Below, in pieces: positions 1-6,259 of a DNA stretch of 60,735 nt. The position numbers were made by a program, and so were the translations under genes. Source of the stretch: a virus. The notes beneath the pieces are model-generated. The model ran no database searches and was not told the DNA's origin. It saw only the letters and a list, made by a program, of their open reading frames with translations. The stretch is taken from IMG/VR virus record IMGVR_UViG_3300020395_000007, positions 1-60,735 of that record. The stretch is one strand, 5' to 3'. The stretch's first letter is position 1. Each line of letters starts with the position of its first letter.

Positions 1-3
1 ATC

Positions 4-222
4 ATGCAACATGATTTTGACACATTCCAGGATCGTAATGAATATCGTGAAGGATGTGTTCATGCTTTCGTTGATAAGAATACTGGAGAAGTTTACAAAC
101 CAGCATCATATAACTCTCCAGCAAAGCACGTTAGATATGATTTAAGGATCATAAATGATCGTGCTAAGTTACATGATCCAGCATATACTGGATGGGCAGG
201 TGGTTATCTCTATATGAGATAA
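4..222 (+). CDS. Small conserved phage protein, unknown function
   Basis: A 72-residue protein. The C-terminal half has a pattern (SPAKHVRYDL, then WAGGYLYMR) that I recall from small unannotated cyanophage proteins, but no function is known to me. The ATG is three bases from the window edge, so the true start could lie upstream and the gene may be partial. It has no signal peptide or membrane segment. Its stop codon sits inside a terminator hairpin, so it is probably the last gene of an upstream operon. Confidence 0.6.
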   Translation: MQHDFDTFQDRNEYREGCVHAFVDKNTGEVYKPASYNSPAKHVRYDLRIINDRAKLHDPAYTGWAGGYLYMR

Positions 223-234
223 TCACTTTTTTTT
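202..234 (+). terminator. Intrinsic terminator overlapping a stop codon
   Basis: GGTTATCTC pairs with GAGATAATC (one G-T wobble) around a 5-nt loop, and eight Ts follow after two bases. The TAA of the upstream gene lies in the right arm. Confidence 0.7.
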
Positions 235-240
235 GTTAAT

Positions 241-272
241 AAGGGGGGAACCTCTAAAGTGTCCTTATAGTG
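241..272 (+). promoter_or_regulatory. Conserved 32-bp repeated element, copy 1
   Basis: A run of six Gs, then AACCTCTAAAGTGTCC, then TTATAGTG. The -10-like TATAGT is at 266-271. A short GGGG/CCCC dyad (274-285) follows, and the next gene starts 36 bp downstream. The sequence is nearly identical to copies at 1938, 3001, 4943 and 7445. I read it as a phage-specific promoter or operator, by inference from position and the -10-like end. Confidence 0.65.
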
Positions 273-308
273 AGGGGACAACCCCACAGTTTATTAAATT
301 GACTACTT

Positions 309-623
309 ATGGCAACAAGAAGAAGAAGATCTACCGCAAAAGCAACTGCTACTGCACCAACTTCTCCATCTATTGTTAAAGAAACAAAGGTAGTTTCTGT
401 TAAGAAGTCATCAATTAAAGCACCTAAAAGTGTAAATAAAGTTACACAACCAAAGGTGAATAAAGTGACTGAAGTAACAGAATCTCCAACAAATAACAAT
501 CTTGATTTACATAAAATCGTGAAAGATTATCCTCGTGATGCTTTTGCAATCGCTCTCCTTCCTTTACTATTATTGGAAGCATTAACCAAAGAAGGGTTAA
601 AGTTAGCAGGTGTAAGTCTCTAA
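309..623 (+). CDS. Small basic protein, unknown function
   Basis: A 104-residue protein with a low-complexity Lys/Thr/Val/Ser-rich N-terminal two-thirds, including RRRR at residues 4-7. A hydrophobic leucine-rich C-terminal helix follows (about residues 77-100, AIALLPLLLLEAL). The composition would suit nucleic-acid or envelope binding, but that is a guess. It is a single-gene unit between repeat element copy 1 and a strong terminator. Confidence 0.6.
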   Translation: MATRRRRSTAKATATAPTSPSIVKETKVVSVKKSSIKAPKSVNKVTQPKVNKVTEVTESPTNNNLDLHKIVKDYPRDAFAIALLPLLLLEALTKEGLKLAGVSL

Positions 624-638
624 GATTAATAACACTTA

Positions 639-662
639 GGGGATTGCAAAATCCCCTTTTTT
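639..662 (+). terminator. Intrinsic terminator
   Basis: A perfect 7-bp stem (GGGGATT/AATCCCC) with a GCAA tetraloop, followed by six Ts. It separates the small basic protein gene from the ligase-like gene. Confidence 0.9.
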
Positions 663-685
663 ATGTTAAAATTTACTTTATTATT

Positions 686-1606
686 ATGCAAAACAAACAT
701 TTAGAACACCCAGAAGATAGTGTTATTAGTGGTGACTTAAATGTATTAAATTGGTTCACTGCTAATGATAACATATCAGTAAAGATTGATGGTTCTCCAG
801 CAATAGTTTGGGGTACTAATCCTTCTAATAATAAATTCTTTGTAGGAACAAAAAGTGTCTTCAACAAATACAAAATCAAAGTCAACTATAACCATAGAGA
901 CATTGATAACAACCATAAAGGAGAAGTGGCAAATATTTTGCATCACTGCCTTGATAATCTTCCTGTTACAGATATTATCTACCAAGGTGATTTTATCGGT
1001 TTTGGTGGCAGCGATAATTACAATCCTAATACCATCAGATATTATTTCCAAGATAAAGTAACAAATAATATTATAATTGCACCTCATACTTATTACTATT
1101 CACATAAGGATTTGAGAGATGCAGTTGCATTTCCATTGAGAAATAACCTAGAAAGTAATGATAATGTATTATTCATTAAACCTAGAGTAGGTATTAATCA
1201 TTCAGGTTATCTTTCAGGTGAAAATATATTTAATAGATGTAATTTCGCAAGGCAGATAGCAACATTGTGTGAATTTCCTGGAACTAAAACACATATAAGA
1301 GAGATAATCAAAGAGATTAATTCATATTATAAGGCAGGTATTGAGATAGATGATGATTACTTAGTTTCCATTGCCGTTGATACTAATTGTGACATAAATG
1401 TTCTACGTTTATGGAAATTAGTACAGTCAATTAAGATGGATATGTTATACTATATCGACCATGATCGTAGTTTAGAATGTTACATTGAGGAAGAGAGATG
1501 TGGGCATGAAGGTTTTGTTTTAACCAACGATTACGGTGCATATAAAGTTATTGATCGTGATAGATTCTCTTCTGCAAACTTCAACTTAGGAGTGCAATCA
1601 ACATGA
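686..1606 (+). CDS. Ligase-type nucleotidyltransferase-like protein (DUF6267-like)
   Basis: A 306-residue protein with the signatures of the covalent nucleotidyltransferase (DNA/RNA ligase, capping enzyme) superfamily. Motif I is K33-I-D-G-S-P. FFVGTKSVFNK follows at residues 51-61, then GDFIGF near 101. Motif IV-like H-E275-G-F-V-L and motif V-like Y-K287-V-I-D close the fold. The layout recalls larger cyanophage proteins annotated DUF6267 (from memory). K33 would carry the nucleotidyl adduct. The substrate is unknown, and RNA or nick repair is only one possibility. The ATG at 686 was preferred to the in-frame TTG at 644, which lies inside the terminator. The stop overlaps the next start (ATGA), so the two genes are probably translationally coupled. 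Confidence 0.65.
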   Translation: MQNKHLEHPEDSVISGDLNVLNWFTANDNISVKIDGSPAIVWGTNPSNNKFFVGTKSVFNKYKIKVNYNHRDIDNNHKGEVANILHHCLDNLPVTDIIYQGDFIGFGGSDNYNPNTIRYYFQDKVTNNIIIAPHTYYYSHKDLRDAVAFPLRNNLESNDNVLFIKPRVGINHSGYLSGENIFNRCNFARQIATLCEFPGTKTHIREIIKEINSYYKAGIEIDDDYLVSIAVDTNCDINVLRLWKLVQSIKMDMLYYIDHDRSLECYIEEERCGHEGFVLTNDYGAYKVIDRDRFSSANFNLGVQST

Positions 1607-1983
1607 CATTATATACATCAGGTGAATATATTGACTCTGAAATAGCACTTCGTAGTCATTATTTCATTACTAATAAATATCCTCTACTTCGTAAATATGA
1701 TGTAGAGGTAAACTATTGTGACCTATCTGAGGACAATGTTAAAGGTTGGCAGGAGAAGAATGGTGATGAGTTCTTAATACATATCGACACAAATATCGTG
1801 AAAGATTATCAAGAACACGTTAAAACATTATTGCATGAGTTTATACATTGTTGTCAAGATATACGTGGAGTTACTAACAATGAAGAGCGTGAATGTGAAG
1901 CATATAAGTTAGAAGAACTATATTTTGATGAATTTAATAGGGGGGAACCTCTAAACTGTCCTTATAGTGTAGATAACCATTAA
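1603..1983 (+). CDS. Minimal HExxH zinc metallopeptidase-like protein
   Basis: A 126-residue protein with a clear gluzincin-type motif, H78-E-F-I-H82, on a helix (TLLHEFIHCCQD). About 15 residues later an ERECEAYKLEEL segment could supply the third zinc-ligand Glu, as in ImmA/IrrE- and SprT-like minimal proteases. Residues 1-75 form a small beta-rich N-domain. The start overlaps the stop of the ligase-like gene (ATGA). The last ~15 codons are formed by a copy of the repeated regulatory element, so the C-terminus (NRGEPLNCPYSVDNH) is probably not under ordinary coding selection. The substrate is unknown. Confidence 0.65.
   Translation: MTLYTSGEYIDSEIALRSHYFITNKYPLLRKYDVEVNYCDLSEDNVKGWQEKNGDEFLIHIDTNIVKDYQEHVKTLLHEFIHCCQDIRGVTNNEERECEAYKLEELYFDEFNRGEPLNCPYSVDNH
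1938..1969 (+). promoter_or_regulatory. Conserved repeated element, copy 2, inside a gene end
   Basis: Six Gs, AACCTCTAAACTGTCC and TTATAGTG. The -10-like TATAGT is at 1963-1968. The downstream GTAGATAA-CATT matches copy 4. It lies entirely within the last codons of the metallopeptidase gene, and the next gene begins 19 bp downstream. Confidence 0.6.
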
Positions 1984-1987
1984 ATCT

Positions 1988-2179
1988 ATGACTCAAATCA
2001 AACATTTCTGTTCACCCATTGATGATTGTTGCTTTGAGTATAAAATAGTCGATGGCAATCTATCATATAAGATTCAAGATTGCGATTGGCAAGATTTTAT
2101 ACTTGAGGACAAAAGAGCATATTCAGATGAAGAATATGCAGAGTTCTTATCACTTTTGGAGGACGATTCCAATGTTTAG
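1988..2179 (+). CDS. Small acidic protein, unknown function
   Basis: A 63-residue protein rich in Asp/Glu and Cys (C8, C14, C15, C33). The C-terminal segment SDEEYAEFLSLLED resembles the start of the 43-residue protein at 4616, and a 19-nt stretch is identical between them (2126-2144 and 4622-4640). It is first behind repeat element copy 2 and overlaps the next gene by 8 nt. Confidence 0.55.
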   Translation: MTQIKHFCSPIDDCCFEYKIVDGNLSYKIQDCDWQDFILEDKRAYSDEEYAEFLSLLEDDSNV

Positions 2180-2399
2180 AAGTGAACATTTTGGTAGAAT
2201 ATTCTGGGTTGATGATAATGACGACTTCAGATCTTGCCCACAAAATGTAGACGGAACTGGTGATTTTACCTGTGAAGATTATGTTTGTGAGTGGGACGAT
2301 TGGGAAGGAGTTAATTATGATATACTCTTTAATATTCATCAGTCTTGTGTAATTAACAAGAACGATTACTCTAATTCATTAACAATCAACGGAGTGTAA
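2172..2399 (+). CDS. Small acidic protein, unknown function
   Basis: A 75-residue protein. The ATG at 2172 overlaps the upstream gene by 8 nt and was chosen over any upstream in-frame start, which would sit well inside that gene. It is rich in Asp and Trp (VDDNDDF, CEWDDWEG) and I recognise no family. The stop codon lies inside the terminator stem. Confidence 0.5.
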   Translation: MFRSEHFGRIFWVDDNDDFRSCPQNVDGTGDFTCEDYVCEWDDWEGVNYDILFNIHQSCVINKNDYSNSLTINGV

Positions 2400-2414
2400 T
2401 TACACTCCTTTTTT
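2391..2414 (+). terminator. Intrinsic terminator containing a stop codon
   Basis: GGAGTGTAATTACACTCC is a perfect 18-nt palindrome followed by six Ts. The TAA of the upstream gene is at its centre. Confidence 0.85.
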
Positions 2415-2420
2415 ATTATT

Positions 2421-2627
2421 ATGTCATACAAGATTGAAGTTGATGTTACATCAGCAGTTCAGGATTTCTATCCAGGATTATCAAATAGTGAGATAGATTT
2501 ACTCGCTAAAAATATATCAGAGAATTGGGATTACTCCTCTCTGTTTAATACTTTATCAGAGAGAATATGGGAGTATGCACAATTTAATGATATAGATTTG
2601 TACCAAAAAGATGGAGTTTATGAATGA
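2421..2627 (+). CDS. Small protein, unknown function
   Basis: A 68-residue, mainly helical acidic protein starting SYKIEVDVTSAVQDF. I recognise no family. Its TGA overlaps the ATG of the zinc-ribbon gene. Confidence 0.55.
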   Translation: MSYKIEVDVTSAVQDFYPGLSNSEIDLLAKNISENWDYSSLFNTLSERIWEYAQFNDIDLYQKDGVYE

Positions 2628-2866
2628 CTAATTTGACACTAAATGAATACATAAAGAAGAACTTACCGAACTTAGTACAAGTTAAGAGGGTTAATCGTTA
2701 CACTAGAGCAGGTAAGAATGGTAAACAAATTACATGTCCTATGTGTAACAAATCCCATAACGTATTTCACTTTAGTTGGAGTGCATTAACTTGTCAATCA
2801 TGTAAGGAAAGTATTAACAAAGAAGACTGGATTCTGGAGGTTATTAAACATGAAGTGGGACGTTAA
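2624..2866 (+). CDS. Small zinc-ribbon protein
   Basis: An 80-residue protein with two CxxC knuckles (C38-P-M-C41 and C57-Q-S-C60) separated by 15 residues, which is a classic zinc-ribbon arrangement. The N-terminal 30 residues are basic (VKRVNRYTRAGKNGK). It could bind DNA or RNA or a partner protein, and there is no catalytic signature. It overlaps both neighbours, by 4 nt upstream and 17 nt downstream. Confidence 0.6.
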   Translation: MTNLTLNEYIKKNLPNLVQVKRVNRYTRAGKNGKQITCPMCNKSHNVFHFSWSALTCQSCKESINKEDWILEVIKHEVGR

Positions 2867-2996
2867 ATTATATGTTGGAGGGCAAGTTTTCACAGAAAAT
2901 GTTATCGCCACCAACATGTCTAATGCTAGACAAACAGCAATAGCACGTAATCCTACTGCTAAAGTTATATCAGTAACCGCAAGTTTCAGGGATTAA
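2850..2996 (+). CDS. Small conserved phage protein, unknown function
   Basis: A 48-residue protein overlapping the zinc-ribbon gene by 17 nt. The pattern KWDVKLYVGGQ then ARNPTAKVISV matches a small protein I recall from many cyanophages, of unknown function. The predicted fold is beta-alpha-beta. Confidence 0.6.
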   Translation: MKWDVKLYVGGQVFTENVIATNMSNARQTAIARNPTAKVISVTASFRD

Positions 2997-3000
2997 ATAT

Positions 3001-3032
3001 TAGGGGGGAACCTCTAAAGTGTCCCTATAGTG
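3001..3032 (+). promoter_or_regulatory. Conserved repeated element, copy 3
   Basis: Six Gs, AACCTCTAAAGTGTCC and CTATAGTG, with the -10-like TATAGT at 3026-3031. It starts four bases after the preceding stop codon. Its 3' end is the left arm of a long inverted repeat. Confidence 0.65.
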
Positions 3033-3090
3033 TAAGGGATCAACTCCAGTCATGGGTAATGCCTCTGAGATCACCTGATCCCCTTACACT
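3029..3090 (+). repeat. Long inverted repeat after repeat element copy 3
   Basis: AGTGTAAGGGATCA (3029-3042) is complementary to TGATCCCCTTACACT (3076-3090), apart from one extra C. The loop is 33 nt. A run of six Ts lies shortly after the right arm (3097-3102). This could be an attenuator, a small structured RNA or an operator. The left arm begins within the -10-like box. Confidence 0.6.
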
Positions 3091-3114
3091 ACTAAATTTT
3101 TTGATCTATTGTTT

Positions 3115-3267
3115 ATGTCAACTCTAGCAAATGAAGTCATTTTCGAGACATTATTTGAGGAAACATTAGAGGAGTTAGGTATAAACGAAGATTCGCTATT
3201 TTATGCTGATGCTTACAAAATGGCACAGTCAATAGCAATGGATAAGTTTCTATCTAACAACCCTTAA
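3115..3267 (+). CDS. Small protein, unknown function
   Basis: A 50-residue acidic helical protein (STLANEVIFETLFEE). It is first behind repeat element copy 3 and its inverted repeat. I recognise no family. The ATG follows the GTTT-ATG pattern common here, without a strong Shine-Dalgarno. Confidence 0.5.
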   Translation: MSTLANEVIFETLFEETLEELGINEDSLFYADAYKMAQSIAMDKFLSNNP

Positions 3268-3292
3268 TTCACTTCACTAATTATCAATTAAA

Positions 3293-3478
3293 ATGACAAA
3301 ACCAACAAACTATTCTGACAAGTTCCGCACTTTAACTATCACTGAAGCAGAAGAAACTGCACTCGTTGAGATAATAAAATACTTCAACGATATGGGTCTT
3401 CCAGAGAATGTTAATTTTGACGATTACGATTCTCTAAGTGATAAAGTTTGCGAACCTGCATTCTGGGAGTATAGTTAA
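3293..3478 (+). CDS. Small acidic protein, unknown function
   Basis: A 61-residue protein, rich in Asp/Glu. I recognise no family. Its stop codon lies in the loop of the following terminator. Confidence 0.5.
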   Translation: MTKPTNYSDKFRTLTITEAEETALVEIIKYFNDMGLPENVNFDDYDSLSDKVCEPAFWEYS

Positions 3479-3491
3479 TACTCCCTTTTTT
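3465..3491 (+). terminator. Intrinsic terminator containing a stop codon
   Basis: An 8-bp stem (GGGAGTAT/ATACTCCC) with a 5-nt loop, then six Ts. The upstream TAA spans the loop and the right arm. Confidence 0.85.
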
Positions 3492-3513
3492 CTGTCCTTT
3501 ATTATTACTTACC

Positions 3514-3768
3514 ATGCCAACTATTAAAGAACTTATTACTTTTGTAGACTATGTTTGGTCATTTTATGGTGAACATAGTGATACACTTTATCCTATCAAA
3601 GGTTTAGAAAAAAGACATATTTGGGATGCCTATTTTACATATAAGGATAGAATCCTTAAAGGTGATTTAGAATATGTGCATTATGAGTGGGGAGATGGTG
3701 ATAGTTTAGATCGTGAAAGAGTAAGAGATATTATACTTGAAAACCCACAATTTTCCTGGAGTTATTAA
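3514..3768 (+). CDS. Small protein, unknown function
   Basis: An 84-residue protein rich in aromatic residues (VDYVWSFYGE, HIWDAYFTYKDR, VHYEWGDGD). No known domain. It is the first gene of a run of six tightly spaced or overlapping small genes (3514-4747) that ends in a terminator. Confidence 0.5.
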   Translation: MPTIKELITFVDYVWSFYGEHSDTLYPIKGLEKRHIWDAYFTYKDRILKGDLEYVHYEWGDGDSLDRERVRDIILENPQFSWSY

Positions 3769-3770
3769 CA

Positions 3771-4022
3771 ATGAAACAACTCAATTCTACTCAAAGAAGT
3801 GAACTAATTTCACAATATTGTGAGTTAGTTGTTGATGGTATGGATTACAAATCTTTAGAGCAATATGTACATGAAACAATGGTAGATTACATTGAGAAGT
3901 TATCAGATAGTGAGATAAAAGAAGAGGTTGATAACTATGATGAGGAATTATTTGATGAGTTAGTTGATAACGTAACTAACGAAACTGTACTTGACATTAA
4001 CAACAACGGAGGTAAATTCTAA
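3771..4022 (+). CDS. Small acidic protein, unknown function
   Basis: An 83-residue, very acidic helical protein. The stretch KLSDSEIKEEVDNYDEELFD resembles small cyanophage proteins with a DExLxEEIxxxDEEL pattern (from memory). It is two bases after the upstream gene, and its TAA overlaps the next ATG by one base. Confidence 0.55.
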   Translation: MKQLNSTQRSELISQYCELVVDGMDYKSLEQYVHETMVDYIEKLSDSEIKEEVDNYDEELFDELVDNVTNETVLDINNNGGKF

Positions 4023-4252
4023 TGTCCGAACTATTAAACAGTTACACATTTGAGGCAAAGAAAATTGTATATTATTCAGTAACAGTTGGTGCTAATAATA
4101 AAACAGAAGCAAAAAGAATTGCATCTGATTTTGATCATTGCAAACATTATGAAGAGGTTGAGTATTGCGAAGGGTATGAATATAAGGTAGGTAAGTTATT
4201 AGAATCAACTGACGATAAGGCAAATAAATCTATTAGAGCAAGGGAGGATTAG
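4022..4252 (+). CDS. Small protein, unknown function
   Basis: A 76-residue protein. The pattern FEAKKIVYYSVTVGANNKTEA with later Cys and Tyr residues suggests a small alpha/beta fold. A GGAGG-like site precedes the next gene inside its 3' end. No family recognised. Confidence 0.5.
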   Translation: MSELLNSYTFEAKKIVYYSVTVGANNKTEAKRIASDFDHCKHYEEVEYCEGYEYKVGKLLESTDDKANKSIRARED

Positions 4253-4444
4253 ATGAGACAACTAACACTAACCAATGCTCAATTTGCTGCATTATATGAT
4301 ATTTTAGCAGAAACAGTTGAGTATATTGAAGGTGACCTAATCACTACAGAAGATGAGAATGGAAATGAAATAAGAGAAGACATAACTGAATATGAAGCAT
4401 ATCAAATCTTTCAACTAATTAAAAACATTCGAGGACAATCGTAA
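4253..4444 (+). CDS. Small acidic protein, unknown function
   Basis: A 63-residue helical protein abutting the upstream stop (TAG then ATG). A Shine-Dalgarno-like AGGGAGG lies just upstream. No family recognised. Confidence 0.5.
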   Translation: MRQLTLTNAQFAALYDILAETVEYIEGDLITTEDENGNEIREDITEYEAYQIFQLIKNIRGQS

Positions 4445-4623
4445 TGGCAACTTATCAACAATGGTCACAATCTTACTTTCCTGATTTAACACCAGACCAG
4501 CACAATATGAATAATAGATGGTTTCAATCTATTAGAGACAAACTAACAGATAGTGGTGTATTATATGTGCCTATTCTTGATAAAGAGTTTAGCAAATCAG
4601 GCGAGGAGATTAACAATGACTGA
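4444..4623 (+). CDS. Small protein, unknown function
   Basis: A 59-residue protein beginning MATYQQWSQSYFPD, joined to the upstream gene by a TAATG overlap. The C-terminal VLYVPILDKEF could be a short beta unit. No family recognised. It overlaps the next gene by 8 nt. Confidence 0.5.
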   Translation: MATYQQWSQSYFPDLTPDQHNMNNRWFQSIRDKLTDSGVLYVPILDKEFSKSGEEINND

Positions 4624-4747
4624 TGAAGAATATGCAGAGTGTGTTGATAGTTTAGTAGACAGAATGAAGTCAACTAAGTATAACTCTCAATCACAATCTC
4701 CAGGAGATGATGTTATCGAAGACAATGAAGTATTAGGGAGATGTTAA
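4616..4747 (+). CDS. Very small acidic protein, unknown function
   Basis: A 43-residue protein. The ATG at 4616 has a GGAG 9 nt upstream. TDEEYAECVDSLVD matches the C-terminus of the 63-residue protein at 1988. The stop lies in a terminator loop. Confidence 0.45.
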   Translation: MTDEEYAECVDSLVDRMKSTKYNSQSQSPGDDVIEDNEVLGRC

Positions 4748-4763
4748 TAGTATCTCCCTTTTT
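4736..4763 (+). terminator. Intrinsic terminator containing a stop codon
   Basis: A 7-bp stem (GGGAGAT/ATCTCCC), a 9-nt loop containing the upstream TAA, then five Ts. Confidence 0.8.
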
Positions 4764-4942
4764 ATTGTCTTCACTAAGTATAACAAATTATCGGAGATTC
4801 TCTCTTATACGAGATGCGAAAGCGATTTTTTTGTAGCATTAATTAACACAAACCCTCTACACATATCCTGGAAATTATAACTAACTTTGTTCAGGTTTGT
4901 TCGAGAAAGTATCAATAATTCTTAAAAGGGATAAAATATCAT
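4764..4942. other. Short intergenic stretch, no gene seen
   Basis: An AT-rich stretch without a plausible ORF on either strand. It contains GAGA/TCTC short dyads around 4795-4825 and a GCGAAAGCG followed by seven Ts (about 4817-4832), which is at best a weak terminator. Repeat element copy 4 begins at its right edge. Confidence 0.4.
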
Positions 4943-4974
4943 AAGGGGGGAACCTCGAAAGTGTCCCTATAGTG
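4943..4974 (+). promoter_or_regulatory. Conserved repeated element, copy 4
   Basis: Six Gs, AACCTCGAAAGTGTCC and CTATAGTG, with the -10-like TATAGT at 4968-4973. It is followed by GTAGATAAGCATT, like copy 2, and the next ATG is 20 bp downstream. Confidence 0.65.
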
Positions 4975-4994
4975 TAGATAAGCATTTTCACTAC

Positions 4995-5342
4995 ATGAGA
5001 AAAATTGAGTCACAAATGAATAGAGCGATCCGCAACAAAGCAGATTGGTCTTCCTCAAATACTCAAGTTTCTTACAACGATTTTACTAATTGTTCTGAAG
5101 TGCGTTTACATGGTCATTCTATTGCAACATTTGACCACAATCTCAAAGCATTAAAGATTAGTTCTTGCGGATGGCAGACTGTCACTACCAAGTCACGCCT
5201 TAATGCTATACTAGATGAGGTTAAGTATGGTGCAAAAGTATTCCAAAGAAACTGGAATTGGTTCGTTAGTTACAACAATCAGACCGAAAGTTTCTGGGAT
5301 GGGATGATACTTATAGACGCAGATTCATTGACTATTGCATAA
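4995..5342 (+). CDS. Conserved phage protein, unknown function
   Basis: A 115-residue protein. It begins QMNRAIRNKADW, has VRLHGHSIATF mid-protein, then TTKSRLNAIL, and ends WNWFVSY...FWDGM. This pattern is familiar from a widespread phage and plasmid protein of unknown function. The predicted structure is alpha plus beta. It is the single long gene directly behind repeat element copy 4, which probably drives it. Confidence 0.65.
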   Translation: MRKIESQMNRAIRNKADWSSSNTQVSYNDFTNCSEVRLHGHSIATFDHNLKALKISSCGWQTVTTKSRLNAILDEVKYGAKVFQRNWNWFVSYNNQTESFWDGMILIDADSLTIA

Positions 5343-5389
5343 GATTGTAAGTAAACTTCAGTAAACTCACTAACACTTTTTTCTTTATT

Positions 5390-5533
5390 ATGAGAACACT
5401 AACTAACATCGAGTATCGTGAACTTCAGAAAGAGTATTACAACGAAGTGCATGAATCTGATAGCATTTCTGTTTACTACTCCCCCGAATATTTCACACTT
5501 GATGGAAAGACCAGAGGCGAAATCTGGTACTAA
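5390..5533 (+). CDS. Tyrosine-rich microprotein, unknown function
   Basis: A 47-residue protein with a YRELQKEYY helix followed by VYYSPEYF. It resembles the 54-residue protein at 5966 (YEQLQKEF, then YHSPLYYNNP), so the two may be paralogues. A weak terminator follows. Confidence 0.5.
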   Translation: MRTLTNIEYRELQKEYYNEVHESDSISVYYSPEYFTLDGKTRGEIWY

Positions 5534-5545
5534 AATAACACTTAA

Positions 5546-5570
5546 GGGGTGATAATTGATCCCCTTTTTT
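5546..5570 (+). terminator. Probable weak intrinsic terminator
   Basis: GGGG and CCCC separated by 11 nt, followed by six Ts. The inner stem is imperfect. Confidence 0.6.
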
Positions 5571-5630
5571 ATTGTCTACATTCACAATTACGGTATTAAA
5601 CTAATGCAATTAACAGCAAAAGGAGGATCA

Positions 5631-5846
5631 ATGTTATTAGATTTCTACCCAATTAAGGGGTGGGATGATATAACAATTCCTGGAAAGTTCCTCAGAATAT
5701 TAACATTTAGAGGAGAAACTCAGACTAAGAGAATAGTTAGCAGTGAAACTATGGATAGCGAAGTAATAGATAGAGTCGATAATTACGGATATAATGTAAC
5801 AGATTATCATACAATCCCCCAGTATAGTTCACAATCAGATGAGTAA
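5631..5846 (+). CDS. Small protein, unknown function
   Basis: A 71-residue protein. The ATG at 5631 was chosen because an unusually strong Shine-Dalgarno, AAAGGAGG, ends five bases upstream. An in-frame ATG at 5604 would add nine residues but has no such site. The protein starts MLLDFYPIKGWDDI and is beta-rich. It is the first of a chain of eight small genes (to 6921), nearly all overlapping. Confidence 0.5.
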   Translation: MLLDFYPIKGWDDITIPGKFLRILTFRGETQTKRIVSSETMDSEVIDRVDNYGYNVTDYHTIPQYSSQSDE

Positions 5847-5976
5847 ATTACAGTGGACATTATTTACATTTACTGGTATAATATTCATAGTAAGTGTGAA
5901 CATCTGGGCAGCAAAGAGAGATCATAAGTTATTACAACATTACACAACTTACCCCGAACTTTATTATGAACCGTAA
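5839..5976 (+). CDS. Single-pass membrane microprotein
   Basis: A 45-residue protein with one hydrophobic segment (about residues 7-24, LFTFTGIIFIVSVNIWAA) followed by a basic KRDHK stop-transfer stretch, consistent with a short inner-membrane protein. Function unknown. It overlaps the upstream gene by 8 nt and the downstream gene by 11 nt. Confidence 0.5.
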   Translation: MSKLQWTLFTFTGIIFIVSVNIWAAKRDHKLLQHYTTYPELYYEP

Positions 5977-6130
5977 ACCACTAACTGTTAATCAGTACGA
6001 ACAATTACAGAAAGAGTTTGATTTTAAGGATCAGCAATATGACTCTGTTAATTGTTACCATAGTCCGTTATATTACAATAATCCTTTATACTTTAATCCA
6101 CTAACTTATGAGGTAATTGACAATGACTAA
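5966..6130 (+). CDS. Tyrosine/asparagine-rich microprotein, unknown function
   Basis: A 54-residue protein. LTVNQYEQLQKEF then CYHSPLYYNNP resembles the microprotein at 5390. It overlaps both neighbours, by 11 nt and 8 nt. Confidence 0.5.
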   Translation: MNRKPLTVNQYEQLQKEFDFKDQQYDSVNCYHSPLYYNNPLYFNPLTYEVIDND

Positions 6131-6257
6131 AGACAAAGTTTACCCACAAATTGATAACATTCCAGAGAAAGTTTATCAAGATTGGTTATACATGAGAACA
6201 ACGCAATCTGATTATGCAAAGTGTTATAAACCATACCGTACTCTCAAGAATTATTAA
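6123..6257 (+). CDS. Microprotein, unknown function
   Basis: A 44-residue protein, basic at the C-terminus (YKPYRTLKNY) with VYQDWLYMR in the middle. No family recognised. It overlaps the upstream gene by 8 nt and ends two bases before the next ATG. Confidence 0.45.
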   Translation: MTKDKVYPQIDNIPEKVYQDWLYMRTTQSDYAKCYKPYRTLKNY

Positions 6258-6259
6258 CA

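Noticed and set aside
644-685. Upstream TTG start for the ligase-like gene
   Set aside because: It lies inside the terminator hairpin. The ATG at 686 begins the HLEH segment that is conserved in related proteins.
776-1087. Minus-strand open frame opposite the ligase-like gene
   Set aside because: It lies wholly inside a well-supported plus-strand gene and has no Shine-Dalgarno. Its composition is that of a shadow frame.
2052-2171. Upstream start for the 75-residue gene at 2172
   Set aside because: It would overlap the 63-residue gene by over 120 nt. The ATG at 2172 gives the usual short overlap.
4795-4832. Terminator near GCGAAAGCG and a T-run
   Set aside because: The stem is only two to three pairs around a GAAA loop. 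It is too weak to call separately from the terminator at 4736.
4880-4915. tRNA-like GTTCGA segment
   Set aside because: A T-loop-like string alone. No cloverleaf, acceptor stem or CCA could be built around it, and no tRNA was found elsewhere.
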